DNA of 64,000 nucleotides from JBJMHZ01 sp045807125 (lineage in GTDB: Bacteria; Actinomycetota; Actinomycetes; JAWWOL01): the NCBI GenBank assembly GCA_045807125.1, contig JBJMHZ010000026.1, positions 62,001 to 126,000 on the forward strand, written 5' to 3'. This document shows positions 26,585-34,062 of this stretch, one piece after another; position 1 is the stretch's first letter, and each line of letters begins with the position of its first letter. The position numbers and the translations under genes were made by a program. The notes beneath the pieces were generated by a model. It was not told the origin of the DNA, searched no databases, and saw only the letters and a list, made by a program, of their open reading frames with translations.

Positions 26585-27312
26585 GCCGACCGCCGCGCCG
26601 AGTCGTCGATCGGGCCGGTGGCCCGCGGGTCGAACACCGCCGCGGGCGCCAGCTCGCCGCGCAGCTCGGCGATCTGCGCCCTGAGCGCGGCCATCACCCG
26701 GTCGGTCGCCGTGCGAAGCGTCTCGACCGTGAGGTCGTCCGGACGGAGGTCGGAGAGATCGACGGGCGGGCCGACCAGCATGCGCACGTCGGTGCGGCGC
26801 AGGTGCAGCTTCTTGTCCTGGCCGAGCATTCGCTGGGCGCCCCACTGAGCGACCGGGACGACCGGAGCGCCACTGAGCAGCGCGAGCCTGGCCACCCCGG
26901 TCTTGCCCTGCATGGGCCAGTAGGCCGGGTCCTTGGTCGTCGTCCCCTCCGGGTAGATGACGACGCAGCCGCCCTCCTTCAGCGCCGCGACGGCGTCACG
27001 CAGCGCGAGCGACGCGTCGGGCGTGCGCCGGTAAACGGCGATCTGCCGGGTGCCGCGCAAGATGGTGCCGAGCCCGCGGATCCCGAACAGCTCCGCCTTG
27101 GCCATGAATCGCGGTATGCGGCCGTTGTCGTTGCAGAGATGACCGATCAGGAGCGGGTCGATGTAGGACAGATGATTGACCGCGAGGATGACGCCGCCCT
27201 CGCGCGGCAGATGCTCGGTGCCGCGCCAATCGCGGCGGGTGAGCAGGAGCAGCGTCGGCCGCACGATCGCGACAACGATCGAGAACCAGACGCCCTTCTT
27301 CGGCCGGCGCAC
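26581..27312 (-). CDS. plsC: 1-acyl-sn-glycerol-3-phosphate acyltransferase (PlsC)
   Basis: Membrane acyltransferase producing phosphatidic acid. 243 aa from GTG 27312 (VRRPKKGVWFSIVVAIVRP). Catalytic motif NHLSYIDPLL (HX4D), glycerophosphate-binding YPEGTTT, and MQGKTGVARLALLSGAPVVPV. An in-frame GTG at 27324 is also possible. Overlaps gpsA by 4 nt; divergent from the cofC/fbiD gene. Confidence 0.93.
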   Translation of the reverse strand: MRRPKKGVWFSIVVAIVRPTLLLLTRRDWRGTEHLPREGGVILAVNHLSYIDPLLIGHLCNDNGRIPRFMAKAELFGIRGLGTILRGTRQIAVYRRTPDASLALRDAVAALKEGGCVVIYPEGTTTKDPAYWPMQGKTGVARLALLSGAPVVPVAQWGAQRMLGQDKKLHLRRTDVRMLVGPPVDLSDLRPDDLTVETLRTATDRVMAALRAQIAELRGELAPAAVFDPRATGPIDDSARRSA

Positions 27313-27439
27313 CTGATGGACCACCCTTCGGCAGGCACTCGGTCGTCGGGCGACCGCTCCCTCGCAGTCTCGCGTGCCGGCATCGGCGATGTCGAGGCGC
27401 CCCCCGGCCGGGCGCATGCCGGACTGGGAGGATGGCCCG

Positions 27440-28090
27440 GTGAGCGAGCCCGCCGCGCCGTGCTGGTCGGTGGTGCTGCCGGTGAAGCCGCTGCACCTGG
27501 CCAAGACCAGGCTGTCCGTCGAGCCGGCGGTACGCGTCGAGCTCGTGCTCGCGATGGCCCTCGACACCGCGGCCGCCGCGCTGTCCTGCTCGCGGGTGGC
27601 GCGGGTCGTCGTCGTGACCGACGACCCGCGCGCCAGGGAGCGGTTGCTCGCGCTGGGCGCCGACGTGGTGGCCGACGAGCCGGACGCCGGCCTCAATCCC
27701 GCGCTGCGGCACGGAGCCGAGGTGGCGGCAGCCTCCCGGCCGGACTGCGGCGTCGCCACCCTCTCGGCCGATCTGCCGGCGCTGCGCCCCGGCGAGCTGG
27801 CCCGCGCGCTCGACGCGGCGGCCGCGCTGCCGAGGGCGATGCTCGCGGACCGCTCCGGCGAGGGCACCACGCTGCTCACCGCGCTGCCCGGGGTCACGCT
27901 CGATCCGGCGTACGGCCCGCGCTCGCACGACCGTCACCTCGCCGGCGGTCACGTGCCGCTCGAGCTGGACGACGTCGAGAGCGTGCGGCAGGACGTGGAC
28001 ACGCTGGCCGACCTCGACGCGGCGGCCACGCTCGGCGCCGGTCCGTGCACCTCGGCGGTGCTGGAGGAGCTGCGGCACGCCCGTCAGTGA
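27440..28090 (+). CDS. cofC: F420 biosynthesis guanylyltransferase (CofC/FbiD)
   Basis: 216-aa nucleotidyltransferase that activates phosphoenolpyruvate or 2-phospholactate with GTP in coenzyme F420 biosynthesis. VVLPVKPLHLAKTRLS is the family's N-terminal nucleotide-binding segment; VVVVTDDPRARERLLALGA and LSADLPALRPGEL follow. GTG 27440 has GGAGG 8 nt upstream. Placement beside plsC/gpsA matches that of mycobacterial fbiD. Indicates F420 is made; the other F420 genes are not in this window. Confidence 0.9.
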   Translation: MSEPAAPCWSVVLPVKPLHLAKTRLSVEPAVRVELVLAMALDTAAAALSCSRVARVVVVTDDPRARERLLALGADVVADEPDAGLNPALRHGAEVAAASRPDCGVATLSADLPALRPGELARALDAAAALPRAMLADRSGEGTTLLTALPGVTLDPAYGPRSHDRHLAGGHVPLELDDVESVRQDVDTLADLDAAATLGAGPCTSAVLEELRHARQ

Positions 28091-28097
28091 CGCGACG

Positions 28098-28141
28098 CGA
28101 CGGAGGGCCGGGCACCGGATGCGGTGCCCGGCCCTCCGTCG
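28098..28141. terminator. long bidirectional terminator between cofC and hup
   Basis: A 20-bp perfect stem (arms 28098-28117 and 28122-28141) closes on a GATG loop; the inner stem is GGGCACCG and CGGTGCCC. It lies 8 nt after the cofC stop and 33 nt from the hup stop, so it can serve both convergent genes. The inner GCACCG-GATG-CGGTGC is identical to a hairpin upstream of rpmB (19651-19666). Confidence 0.9.
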
Positions 28142-28173
28142 AGAGCGGTCCGGAGCGGCGTCGGCCGACGCGG

Positions 28174-28830
28174 TCAGCGCTTGCGGGCCGGCGCCTTGCG
28201 CGTCGTGGTCCGCTTGGCCGCCGTCGTCTTGCCGGCCGTGCTGCGGCCGGTCGTCGACTTGGCGGCAGTGGTGCGCTTGGCCGTGGTGCGCTTGGCCGTG
28301 GTGCTCTTGGCGGCCGTGCTCCTTGCCGTCGTGCTCTTGGCGGTGGCGCTCTTGGCGGTGGTCCTTGCCGTGCCGGTCTTGGCGGCGGTCGCCTTGGCCG
28401 CACCCCTGCTCGTCGACGCGGCCGACCGGGTCGACGACCTGGTGGCGGTCGTCTTGCCCGCGGTGGCCCTGGCGGTCGGGGCCTTGCGGGCCGTCGTACC
28501 GGCAGCGGTCCGCTTGGTCGCCGCGGCGCTTGCCTTCGCGGGAGCGGCGAGCTTCTTCTCGCCACTCACGACCTGCTTGAAGCCGGCACCCGGACGGAAC
28601 TTCGGCACCGCCGTCTTCTTCTTCTTGATGCTCTCGCCGGTGGCCGGGTTGCGCACGGTGCGCGCGCCCCTCACCTGCCTCTCGAAGACGCCGAATCCCG
28701 TGATGGCGACCTTCTCGCCCTTGGCGACGGCCCGGGTGATGGTGTCGACGACCGCCTCGACAGCGCGCGAAGCCGCCTTCTTGTCACCGAGACGCTCGGT
28801 GATCGCGTCAATCAGCTCAGCCTTGTTCAC
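28174..28830 (-). CDS. hup: HU-family nucleoid protein with long basic tail
   Basis: 218 aa. Residues 1-92 form a standard HU domain (VNKAELIDAITERLGD, GFGVFERQVRGARTVRNPATG) and the rest is a Lys/Ala/Thr/Arg tail with repeated AKSTTAKRTTA-like units, as in mycobacterial HupB and streptomycete HupS. The tail binds DNA and is often modified. GTG 28830 with GGAGGGA upstream. In other actinobacteria leuD-leuC lie upstream; here only a 103-aa unknown gene and the IclR gene do. Confidence 0.96.
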   Translation of the reverse strand: MNKAELIDAITERLGDKKAASRAVEAVVDTITRAVAKGEKVAITGFGVFERQVRGARTVRNPATGESIKKKKTAVPKFRPGAGFKQVVSGEKKLAAPAKASAAATKRTAAGTTARKAPTARATAGKTTATRSSTRSAASTSRGAAKATAAKTGTARTTAKSATAKSTTARSTAAKSTTAKRTTAKRTTAAKSTTGRSTAGKTTAAKRTTTRKAPARKR

Positions 28831-28975
28831 GACTTCCCTCCGGTGACACGTCGCAGCACCATGCAACGACTCGAACCGAGACGCTAGGGGTGAAAGGCCC
28901 GCGCCACAACGACCTGAGGGGATGATTTTGCTTGTGTCGCAGAGAAAGCCATCTGCGGTCGCCCTAAAACCCCTA

Positions 28976-29287
28976 TCAATCCGAGGTTTCCGGCCGGTCC
29001 GGAGCGGTGCTCGGGCGGTCGTTCCGCGATCCCGTCGGATCGGTGCCGGTGGGCGGATCCGTCGCCGTACGTGGATCGGCAGCTGAATCGAGCATCCGCA
29101 GCAACTCGCGCAGCCGGCGCCCGGCCGCCGGTAGATCGTGCTTGGCCGCATTGGTGATGGCGATGAGGCGCCGCGAGAGGCGGGCCCTCGTCGCACCGTC
29201 CTCGATCCGCGACACATGACCATGCGCGCGCACCAGGTCTCGCGAGAGCGAGTCGAGCAGATCGTCGTCGCCGGCCACGCGGAGCAT
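28976..29287 (-). CDS. hypothetical protein between hup and the IclR gene
   Basis: 103 aa. Helical N-terminal two thirds (DLLDSLSRDLVRAHGHVSRI, RLRELLRMLDSA) and a disordered Pro/Thr/Asp tail. No signal peptide. Ribosome-binding site weak. The local G+C is lower than in neighbouring genes around 28920-28990. It stands where leuC and leuD usually are. It could be a small regulator or a false call; no family recognised. Confidence 0.5.
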   Translation of the reverse strand: MLRVAGDDDLLDSLSRDLVRAHGHVSRIEDGATRARLSRRLIAITNAAKHDLPAAGRRLRELLRMLDSAADPRTATDPPTGTDPTGSRNDRPSTAPDRPETSD

Positions 29288-29406
29288 TCTGCCGCCACGG
29301 GCGACGGCCGCTCCCGGGCGGTCGCGAGCCGCCGCCGCACCGTGCGCTCCGCATGCACTTCCCTGCTCGCCTTGTCTCTCGGATGCTGAGAAAGCAGGAT
29401 TGAGGC

Positions 29407-30123
29407 ATGGACAGCGCTAGTGGCGTCGGCGTGCTCGACAAGGCCGTTCTGGTTCTCGGCTGCTTGGAGGCCGGGCCGACCTCGCTCGCCGGGCTGGTGG
29501 CGCGCACCGGGCTGTCCCGGCCCACCGCGCACCGGCTCGCCGTCGCGCTCGAGCATCATCGCCTCGTCTCGCGCGACGCCCAGGGCCGCTTCCAGCTCGG
29601 TCCCCGGTTGCGCGAGCTCGCGACCGCCGTGCCGGGCGACCTCCTCCTCTCGGCGGCGCCGGTGATCCTCAACCGGCTGCGCGACATCACCGGCGAGAGC
29701 GTGCAGCTCTACCGCAGGGAGGGCAACGTGCGCCGCTGCGTGGCGGTGGCCGACCGCACCACCGGGCTGCGCGACACCGTCCCCGTGGGAGCGACGCTGC
29801 CCCTGACGGCCGGCTCGGCCGCGCAGGTGCTGCTGGCGTGGGAGCCGCGCGTGGTCGCGGCGGGGCTGCTCGAGAGCGCGGCGTTCACGTTCGCGGCGCT
29901 CGCCGGGGTCCGCCGACGTGGCTGGGCCCAGAGCGTCGCGGAGCGCGAGCCCGGCGTCGCGTCGGTCTCCGCGCCGGTGCACACGCCCGACGGCACGGTC
30001 GTGGCTGCCGTGACCGTGTCGGGTCCCGTCGAGCGGCTCACCAGGGCGCCCGGCAAGGTGCACGCGCCGGCCGTCACGGCCGCCGCGGCCACGCTGTCGC
30101 GCGCCCTCTCGCCGATCGGCTGA
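29407..30123 (+). CDS. IclR-family regulator (NdgR/LtbR-like)
   Basis: 238 aa. N-terminal winged HTH (VLDKAVLVLGCLEAGPTSLA, ARTGLSRPTAHRLAVALEHH), C-terminal IclR effector domain (GATLPLTAGSAAQVLLAW, RGWAQSVAEREPGVASVSAP). Length and position divergent from the hup side match NdgR/LtbR, which controls leuCD and amino-acid genes in actinobacteria. leuC and leuD are absent here, so its target promoter is not at this site. A short inverted sequence TCTC-N7-GAGA (29377-29391) just upstream is a candidate operator. Confidence 0.88.
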   Translation: MDSASGVGVLDKAVLVLGCLEAGPTSLAGLVARTGLSRPTAHRLAVALEHHRLVSRDAQGRFQLGPRLRELATAVPGDLLLSAAPVILNRLRDITGESVQLYRREGNVRRCVAVADRTTGLRDTVPVGATLPLTAGSAAQVLLAWEPRVVAAGLLESAAFTFAALAGVRRRGWAQSVAEREPGVASVSAPVHTPDGTVVAAVTVSGPVERLTRAPGKVHAPAVTAAAATLSRALSPIG

Positions 30124-30149
30124 CCGATCTGCCCCCACCCTGACCGGGA

Positions 30150-30161
30150 CGGACTAGTCCG
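30150..30161. promoter_or_regulatory. 12-bp perfect palindrome after the IclR gene
   Basis: CGGACTAGTCCG, 27 nt after the IclR stop and about 100 nt before the next start. CTAG-centred palindromes are uncommon in G+C-rich chromosomes, so an operator or a terminator stem is possible. The rest of 30124-30263 holds no other gene. Confidence 0.4.
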
Positions 30162-30263
30162 ATTCGGCGGGGCGGATAGGGACAACTGGGCATGTCCTGA
30201 ACGCCGTTCTGCCGTCACGCTATGAAGTGCCCGGTCGCCACGCCAAGCACTGAGGACGGTTCG

Positions 30264-30566
30264 ATGCGACACCTGCGCCTGGTTCCCGCGGCAGCCGCTG
30301 CGCCCGTCGAGCAGCCCGCCGCCGATACCGGGACCGGCAGCACGGCCGCCCTTGCCCCGATCCCCCATCCGAGCGCCCGCCCCATCGTCGCGGCCCTCGA
30401 CGACGACCTGCCGCTGCTGTACGTCCCTGCCCGGCTGGTGCTCGCCCTCGCGGGCCGGTGCTCCTGCATCGAGTGCTGCACGGCCTATGCCGAGCACCGG
30501 CCGGAGCCGCACGACCCCCGCCGCGCGCGGGACTGCGAGCCGCGCGGGCACCTGCGCGCGATCTGA
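30264..30566 (+). CDS. small cysteine-containing hypothetical protein
   Basis: 100 aa from ATG 30264 (GAGG 8 nt upstream; the frame extends to 30222). Ala/Pro-rich N-terminus, then a hydrophobic patch (LPLLYVPARLVLALAG) and the cluster CSCIECCTAYAEH with four Cys and a His, which could bind a metal or cluster, then an Arg-rich tail with another Cys. No known family recognised. Followed by the convergent GH63 gene. Confidence 0.5.
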   Translation: MRHLRLVPAAAAAPVEQPAADTGTGSTAALAPIPHPSARPIVAALDDDLPLLYVPARLVLALAGRCSCIECCTAYAEHRPEPHDPRRARDCEPRGHLRAI

Positions 30567-30581
30567 CGGCCCGGTCGCGCG

Positions 30582-30614
30582 CTCAGCAGTCCCTCAGCAG
30601 TCCCTCAGTAGTCG
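30582..30614. repeat. 11-bp tandem repeat at the end of the GH63 gene
   Basis: CTCAGCAGTCC at 30582-30592 and 30593-30603, then CTCAGTAGTCG at 30604-30614. The third unit contains the stop codon of the minus-strand glycosidase gene, so the duplications lie just downstream of its TGA and repeat that stop in other frames. Confidence 0.85.
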
Positions 30615-33211
30615 CCGAGCACGAGGTTGGCGACAAGCGCCGTCCAGCCGGTCTGGTGGGTGGCGCCGATCCCCTTGCCGGTGTCGCCGTCGAAGTACTC
30701 GTGGAACCACAGCTGCCCGGCCGGCCAGTCGTCGTCGCCCGCCGCCGGTGGCCGCCCGGCAGCGTCCGGCACGAACAGGCTCACCAGCCGGTCGGCGACC
30801 TCGTCGGCGAGCTCGCCGAGGGTCAGCTCCCGGCCCGCGACGGGGATGGTGAACTGCGGCCCGAGGCAGGCGTCGAAGCGGCGCAGCGCCGTGAGCAGCA
30901 GGTAGTTCAGCGGGAACCAGACCGGTCCGCGCCAGTTGGAGTTGCCGCCGAAGAGCCCGCTGCGCGACTCGGCCGGCTCGTAGTCGACGCTCGCGACGTA
31001 GCCGTCGATGTCGAGGACGAACGGCTCGGCCCGGTGGGCCGCCGAGAGCGCGCGGAGGCCGTGCGGCGACAGGAACTCCGCCTCGTCGGCGAGGCGGGCG
31101 AGCAGCCGGCGGAGCTGATCCGGCGCGACGGCGGCGAGCAGGAGCGGCCCGCCGGGACCGCCCCCCGTGCGCACCACGCCGTGGGTGAACTGCGGCTTGT
31201 GCTCGACGAACCACCGCATGCGGTCGGCGACGTCTGGCAGCCCGGCCAGTTGCGCCGGCTCCAGGGCGAGGACGGCGCACAGGGGCAGCAGCCCCACCAT
31301 CGACCGGTACCGCAGCAGTGCCGTACGGCCTCCGGGCAGCCGCAGCATGTCGTAGAAGAAGCCGTCCTCCTCGTCCCACAGGCCCTGCGCGACGGTGGCG
31401 GTCGAGATGTAGGCGTAGTGCTCGAAGAACTTGATGGCGACGTCGCCGTACGTCGGGTCATGCACGGCCAGCGTCACGGCCATCTCCAGCAGGTCGAGGC
31501 AGTAGCGCGCCATCCACGCCGTTCCGTCGCTCTGCTCCAGCCGGCCCTGGACCGGCAGCGACGAGCGGTCGAACGGGCCGATGTTGTCCAGCCCGAGGAA
31601 GCCGCCCTCGAACAGGTTGTCCCCCTCCGCGTCGAGCCGGTTCACCCACCAGGTGAAGTTGATGACCAGCTTGTGGAACATCCGCTCGAGGAACTCGTGA
31701 TCGTCACCGCCGGCGAGGCGGAACACCCGCAGGGCGGCCCACGCCTGCACCGGCGGGTTGACGTCGCCGAAGTTCCACTCGTACGCCGGCAGCTGACCGT
31801 TGGGGTGCATGTACCACTCGCGGCAGAGCAGGAGCAGCTGCTGCTTGGCGAGCTCGGGATCGACATGGGCGAGCGCCACGGCGTGGAACGCGAGGTCCCA
31901 CGCGGCGTACCAGGGGTACTCCCAGGCGTCGGGCATCACGATGACGTCGTGGTTGTCGACGTGCCGCCAGCCGGCGTTGCGACCGGACATCCGCTGCGCG
32001 GGCGGCGACGGCTGCCCTGGATCGCCGGTGAGCCAGCGATCGACGTCGTAGTGGTAGAACTGCTTGCTCCAGAGCAGGCCCGACAGGGCCTGGCGCACGA
32101 TCGCCTGCCGCTCGCCCGGCGTGCCCGGCGGCACGACGCCGGCCCAGAACGCGTCCGCCTCCCGCTCGCGAGCGGCGAGCGTCCGCTCCCACTCCTCGCC
32201 CAGGTCGGGCGTCCGGCCGGGCTCGGCTCCCTCGCCGCCAGCCAGCCGCAGCCGGACGACCGCCGTGCCACCGGCCGGCACGACGAGGCGGTACCACAGC
32301 GCAGCCTTGGTGCCGGTGCCGTCCGGGCGCACCGTTGCGGCGCCGGCGACCACGTGGTCGTTGATCCCGTCCTTCGGGAAGGCCGGCCCCTCGGCGGTGC
32401 CGAACACCCGTCTGGTGCTCGTCTCGTTGTCGCAGGCGAGCGGCGTCGGCTCGCCGTCGCCCGCGAGAACGAGGCGACCGACCCGTGGGTGCTCGCCGCG
32501 CACCGACGCGCCGTCGGCGCGCAGCACCGGCACCTGCTGCGGCACGCGCGCGAAGCGCCAGGTGTTGCGGAACCACAGCTGCGGCAGCACGTGCAGCGTC
32601 GCCTCGTCCGGCCCGCGGTTGACGATCGCGATGCGGGTGCAGCAGTCCTCCGGCGCCGCCTTCGCGTGGTCGACGGTGATCTCCCAGTACCGGTCGTCGG
32701 CGAACGCGCCCGTGTCGACGATCTCGAGCTCGGGGTCGTCCTTGCCGCGCCGTGCGTTTCCCTCGACGAGCTCGGCGTACGGAAAGGCGCGCTGCGGGTA
32801 GTGATAGCGCCAGCGCATCCAGGAGTGCGTCGGGACGTTGTCGAGGTACCACCAGCGCTCCTTGACGTCCTCGCCGTGGTTGCCCTCGCCGTTGGCCAGT
32901 CCGAACGCGCGCTCCTTGAGGATCGGGTCGACGCCGTTCCACAGCGCCAGCGCCAGGCAGAAGCTCTGCGCGTCGTCGCAGATGCCGGCGAGGCCGTCCT
33001 CGTTCCACCGGTAGACCCGCGAGCGGGCATGGTCGTGCGGGAACGAGTCCCACGCATCGCCGCCCGGGCTGTAGTCCTCCCGCACCGTGCCCCACGCCCG
33101 CTCCGCGAGGTAGGGCCCCCACGCCCGCCACGGCCCAGCCCCCGCAGCCACCGCGTCGCTCTCCGCGATCCGCTGCCGCTCGGCGTCCAGTGCGCTCGTC
33201 GCGTCGGGCAT
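30605..33211 (-). CDS. GH63/MGH1-like glycoside hydrolase
   Basis: 868-aa cytoplasmic protein (no signal peptide) of the GH63 mannosylglycerate/glucosylglycerate hydrolase-like type: YSPGGDAWDSFPHDHARSRVYRW near residue 45, VPTHSWMRWRYHYPQRAFPY, AAWDLAFHAVALAHVDPELA, LPAYEWNFGDVNPP, GGNSNWRGPVWFPLNYLL. Predicted (alpha/alpha)6 barrel with a large N-terminal beta domain. Substrate not decidable from sequence; glucosylglycerate, glucosylglycerol or other alpha-glucosides are candidates. Ends in an 11-bp tandem repeat. Divergent from the HNH gene by 65 nt. Confidence 0.85.
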   Translation of the reverse strand: MPDATSALDAERQRIAESDAVAAGAGPWRAWGPYLAERAWGTVREDYSPGGDAWDSFPHDHARSRVYRWNEDGLAGICDDAQSFCLALALWNGVDPILKERAFGLANGEGNHGEDVKERWWYLDNVPTHSWMRWRYHYPQRAFPYAELVEGNARRGKDDPELEIVDTGAFADDRYWEITVDHAKAAPEDCCTRIAIVNRGPDEATLHVLPQLWFRNTWRFARVPQQVPVLRADGASVRGEHPRVGRLVLAGDGEPTPLACDNETSTRRVFGTAEGPAFPKDGINDHVVAGAATVRPDGTGTKAALWYRLVVPAGGTAVVRLRLAGGEGAEPGRTPDLGEEWERTLAAREREADAFWAGVVPPGTPGERQAIVRQALSGLLWSKQFYHYDVDRWLTGDPGQPSPPAQRMSGRNAGWRHVDNHDVIVMPDAWEYPWYAAWDLAFHAVALAHVDPELAKQQLLLLCREWYMHPNGQLPAYEWNFGDVNPPVQAWAALRVFRLAGGDDHEFLERMFHKLVINFTWWVNRLDAEGDNLFEGGFLGLDNIGPFDRSSLPVQGRLEQSDGTAWMARYCLDLLEMAVTLAVHDPTYGDVAIKFFEHYAYISTATVAQGLWDEEDGFFYDMLRLPGGRTALLRYRSMVGLLPLCAVLALEPAQLAGLPDVADRMRWFVEHKPQFTHGVVRTGGGPGGPLLLAAVAPDQLRRLLARLADEAEFLSPHGLRALSAAHRAEPFVLDIDGYVASVDYEPAESRSGLFGGNSNWRGPVWFPLNYLLLTALRRFDACLGPQFTIPVAGRELTLGELADEVADRLVSLFVPDAAGRPPAAGDDDWPAGQLWFHEYFDGDTGKGIGATHQTGWTALVANLVLGDY

Positions 33212-33276
33212 GATTCCTCCACAGCCTGGCCACCGCGGCGGCGATTCCGTCGTACCGCCCCTCGATCATCCCGCCC

Positions 33277-33924
33277 ATGACCGCTCGTCGCCCCGCTTCC
33301 GCTGCACCAGCCTCCTGCCGCATCGCGCCCTGCGCACGGCCGCCATCGGCGCGCGGCCTGTGCCGCAACCACGACAAGCAATGGCTGCGCAGCGCCGCGG
33401 CTCCCGGCGACCGCTGCGTCGTCCCCCGCTGCGGCCGCCGCCGGTCCGAGCGCGGCTGGTGCCACGGCCACTACCAGCGCTGGCTCCGCCACGGCGACAA
33501 CGTGACTCCTGAGGAGCGCTGGCTGGCTTCGGGTCAGGCGTTCACTGCGGAGCATCGCCTTGTCATGGCTCGAGCGCTCGGCCGCCCGCTGCATCCGGAC
33601 GAGAGCGTGCACCACCGCAACGGCGACCGGCTGGACAACCGGCCGGACAACCTCGAGCTGTGGTCGAGGCTGCAGCCGGCGGGCCAGCGGGTGACTGACA
33701 AGATCGAGTGGGCCACGGAGATCCTCGCTCGCTACGCGCCCGAGGCGCTGGCGGGATTCTCTCAAGATGGAACAGGTACCCCCGACCGGATTCGAACCGG
33801 CGCTACCGCCTTGAGAGGGCGGCGTCCTAGGCCACTAGACTACGGGGGCTTCCGCGGCAGCGACGTTACCAAACGCGCGCCGGAGGCCGTCTCGCTGGGG
33901 TACCAGGACTCGAACCTAGACTAA
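33277..33924 (+). CDS. HNH endonuclease family protein, 3' end antisense to tRNA genes
   Basis: The reading frame encodes 215 aa. Two N-terminal C-x4-C-x9-C-x2-H units (Cys14/19/29/His32 and Cys47/52/62/His65) look like tandem zinc-binding modules. An HNH_3-type core follows: EHRLVMARALGRPLHPDESVHHRNGDRLDNRPDNLELW (given in parts, residues 92-129) with His112, His113, Asn121 and Asn125. Residues from about 167 onward are only the translation of the antisense strand of tRNA-Glu and the start of tRNA-Gln; the frame lacks a stop before them. Typical of phage-borne or homing-type nucleases. Confidence 0.75.
   Translation: MTARRPASAAPASCRIAPCARPPSARGLCRNHDKQWLRSAAAPGDRCVVPRCGRRRSERGWCHGHYQRWLRHGDNVTPEERWLASGQAFTAEHRLVMARALGRPLHPDESVHHRNGDRLDNRPDNLELWSRLQPAGQRVTDKIEWATEILARYAPEALAGFSQDGTGTPDRIRTGATALRGRRPRPLDYGGFRGSDVTKRAPEAVSLGYQDSNLD
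33777..33849 (-). tRNA. tRNA-Glu (anticodon CTC)
   Basis: 73-nt cloverleaf on the minus strand. Acceptor 5' GCCCCCG with 3' CGGGGGT and discriminator A; anticodon stem CCGCC/GGCGG around loop CTCTCAA gives anticodon CTC (Glu, GAG). GGTTCGAATCC forms the T loop. G1-T72 is as in other actinobacterial tRNA-Glu. No encoded CCA. 45 nt downstream of tRNA-Gln. Confidence 0.95.
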
Positions 33925-33966
33925 CGGAGCCAGAATCCGTTGGGCTGCCAATTACCCCATACCCCA
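33895..33966 (-). tRNA. tRNA-Gln (anticodon CTG)
   Basis: 72-nt cloverleaf on the minus strand. Acceptor 5' TGGGGTA pairs 3' TACCCCA with discriminator G; anticodon stem ACGGA/TCCGT around TTCTGGC gives CTG (Gln, CAG). T arm GGTTCGAGTCC. The 3' CCA is not encoded. First of a two-tRNA unit with tRNA-Glu. Confidence 0.95.
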
Positions 33967-33972
33967 AGGCTG

Positions 33973-33990
33973 CGGCCCCCGAAGGGGCCG
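33973..33990. terminator. hairpin between gltX and tRNA-Gln
   Basis: CGGCCCC (33973-33979), CGAA loop, GGGGCCG (33984-33990): 7-bp perfect stem. It lies downstream of the gltX stop (34063) and 7 nt upstream of tRNA-Gln; it may terminate gltX transcripts or act in tRNA leader processing. Confidence 0.6.
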
Positions 33991-34062
33991 TTCGCCCATG
34001 CTACCAATCCCGTCGAGCCGAGACCAATCCGCCCGGCTCCGCGGGTGATCACGGATGGGCGG

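Noticed and set aside
33777..33924. C-terminal 48 residues of the HNH reading frame as genuine protein
   Set aside because: They are the translation of antisense tRNA-Glu/tRNA-Gln, a well-known annotation artefact.
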